From Lichenostomus cassidix (taxonomy: Eukaryota; Chordata; Aves; Passeriformes; Meliphagidae): a DNA stretch of 64,000 nucleotides. The notes below the pieces were generated by a model. It was not told the origin of the DNA, ran no database searches, and saw nothing but the letters and a program-made list of their open reading frames with translations. Made by a program: the position numbers and the translations under genes. Location: contig CM039184.1 in NCBI GenBank assembly GCA_008360975.2, positions 30,987,797 to 31,051,796 on the forward strand. The letters run 5' to 3'. Below, one piece after another: positions 63,549-64,000 of the stretch. Position 1 is the first letter of the stretch. The number at the start of each line of letters is the position of its first letter.

Positions 63549-63608
63549 ATGAAACCACTTGCAATCCCAGCTAACCATGGAGTTATGGGCCAGCAGGAGA
63601 AACACTCA
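63549..63608 (+). CDS. RAPGEF2: RAPGEF2 alternative first coding exon (short/canonical isoform)
   Basis: The exon reads MKPLAIPANHGVMGQQEKHS and is directly followed by a perfect donor GTAAGT at 63609. This 20-residue N-terminus is the known start of canonical RAPGEF2 (about 1,500 residues), where it is joined to LPADFTKLHL. The ATG is at 63549, with A at -3 and A at +4, an acceptable initiation context. The exon leaves in phase 0, the same as the microexon at 48984, so either N-terminus can splice to the same downstream exon. The short form lacks the N-terminal cNMP-like segment encoded by the six upstream exons, and keeps the second cNMP-like domain, REM, PDZ, RA and CDC25-type GEF domains encoded outside this window. 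Confidence 0.97.
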
Positions 63609-64000
63609 GTAAGTATTGCGAATTCTGTTTGTTCTATCAATAACCTGTCACGGGCAAACTGCATGGAGATTGAAACTGCTTGTCGTCCTGCTCACCGGCT
63701 TTCCTGCTTGTGGATTCATTCGCAGGTTTGGAGGGAAAGCTGTACCTGAGGTGGCATTAATGTCGGTGGCTGTATTTGAAATTGGTTTTAGCTTAGAAAA
63801 GGCAACTCTGTAGGTTCTTTTTGAATGTTAAAAATTTGCTGAAAAAATGCTGACGTAGTTTGGTTGGGCAGGAAGCTGTGAGCATTCAGTTAAAATTATT
63901 ATGCATTTGTTAAAACTTCAATGAAATATGTAAGCTGTATAACAAGTGATATAATTGTAGGTGATGATAAGAATAGATTTATTCTGTCTCGTGTATGCTG
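63609..64000 (+). other. RAPGEF2: RAPGEF2 intron after the alternative first exon (partial)
   Basis: The intron begins with GTAAGT and runs out of the window. I saw nothing further in this stretch. Confidence 0.92.

Noticed and set aside
1..64000. CRISPR arrays, operons, insertion sequences, phage or other prokaryotic systems
   Set aside because: None are present. The intron-exon structure, microsatellites and CR1 elements show vertebrate nuclear DNA.

Overview
This window is vertebrate nuclear DNA, most likely from a passerine bird. It is AT-rich and mostly intronic, and no ORF longer than about 145 codons is open. The interspersed repeats are avian: six CR1 LINE fragments on both strands, and one short element with a tRNA-Ile-like head and a CR1-like tail, the structure described for the passerine SINE TguSINE1. 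There are no bacterial operons, CRISPR arrays or prokaryotic mobile elements.

The only gene I can identify is RAPGEF2 (PDZ-GEF1 / RA-GEF-1 / nRap GEP), a guanine nucleotide exchange factor for Rap GTPases, read on the + strand. Six small internal exons of the long N-terminal isoform lie at 8540-8610, 12106-12162, 26380-26463, 43943-44018, 46171-46338 and 48967-48984. All have canonical AG acceptors and GT donors. They add up to 474 nt, exactly 158 codons, starting and ending in phase 0. They encode most of an N-terminal, degenerate cyclic-nucleotide-binding-like domain and a following basic linker. The last exon is an 18-nt microexon. The initiating exon of this isoform is not visible here and should lie upstream; the PDZ, RA and catalytic GEF exons should lie downstream.

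A seventh coding exon at 63549-63608 is the alternative first coding exon of the short (canonical) isoform, which starts MKPLAIPANHG. It also ends in phase 0, so it can replace all upstream exons. The stretch in front of it (about 62.1-63.5 kb) is locally G-rich, has two G-quadruplex-type motifs and a GA-rich tract, and is the best candidate for an internal promoter and 5' UTR.

Layout: 1-8539 intron, with a CR1 and an unexplained CpG-rich exon-like island at about 4.96-5.15 kb; 8.5-12.2 kb two exons; 12.2-26.4 kb a long intron with a CR1/SINE/microsatellite cluster near 17 kb and a longer CR1 at 21.7-22.15 kb; 26.4 kb an exon; 26.5-43.9 kb a long intron with one CR1; 43.9-49.0 kb three exons; 49-64 kb a long intron with two CR1 fragments and the internal promoter and alternative first exon at its distal end. 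I found no wholly new biological system. The most useful leads are the two-N-terminus architecture, the microexon, the 5-kb exon-like island and the tRNA-Ile/CR1 SINE.
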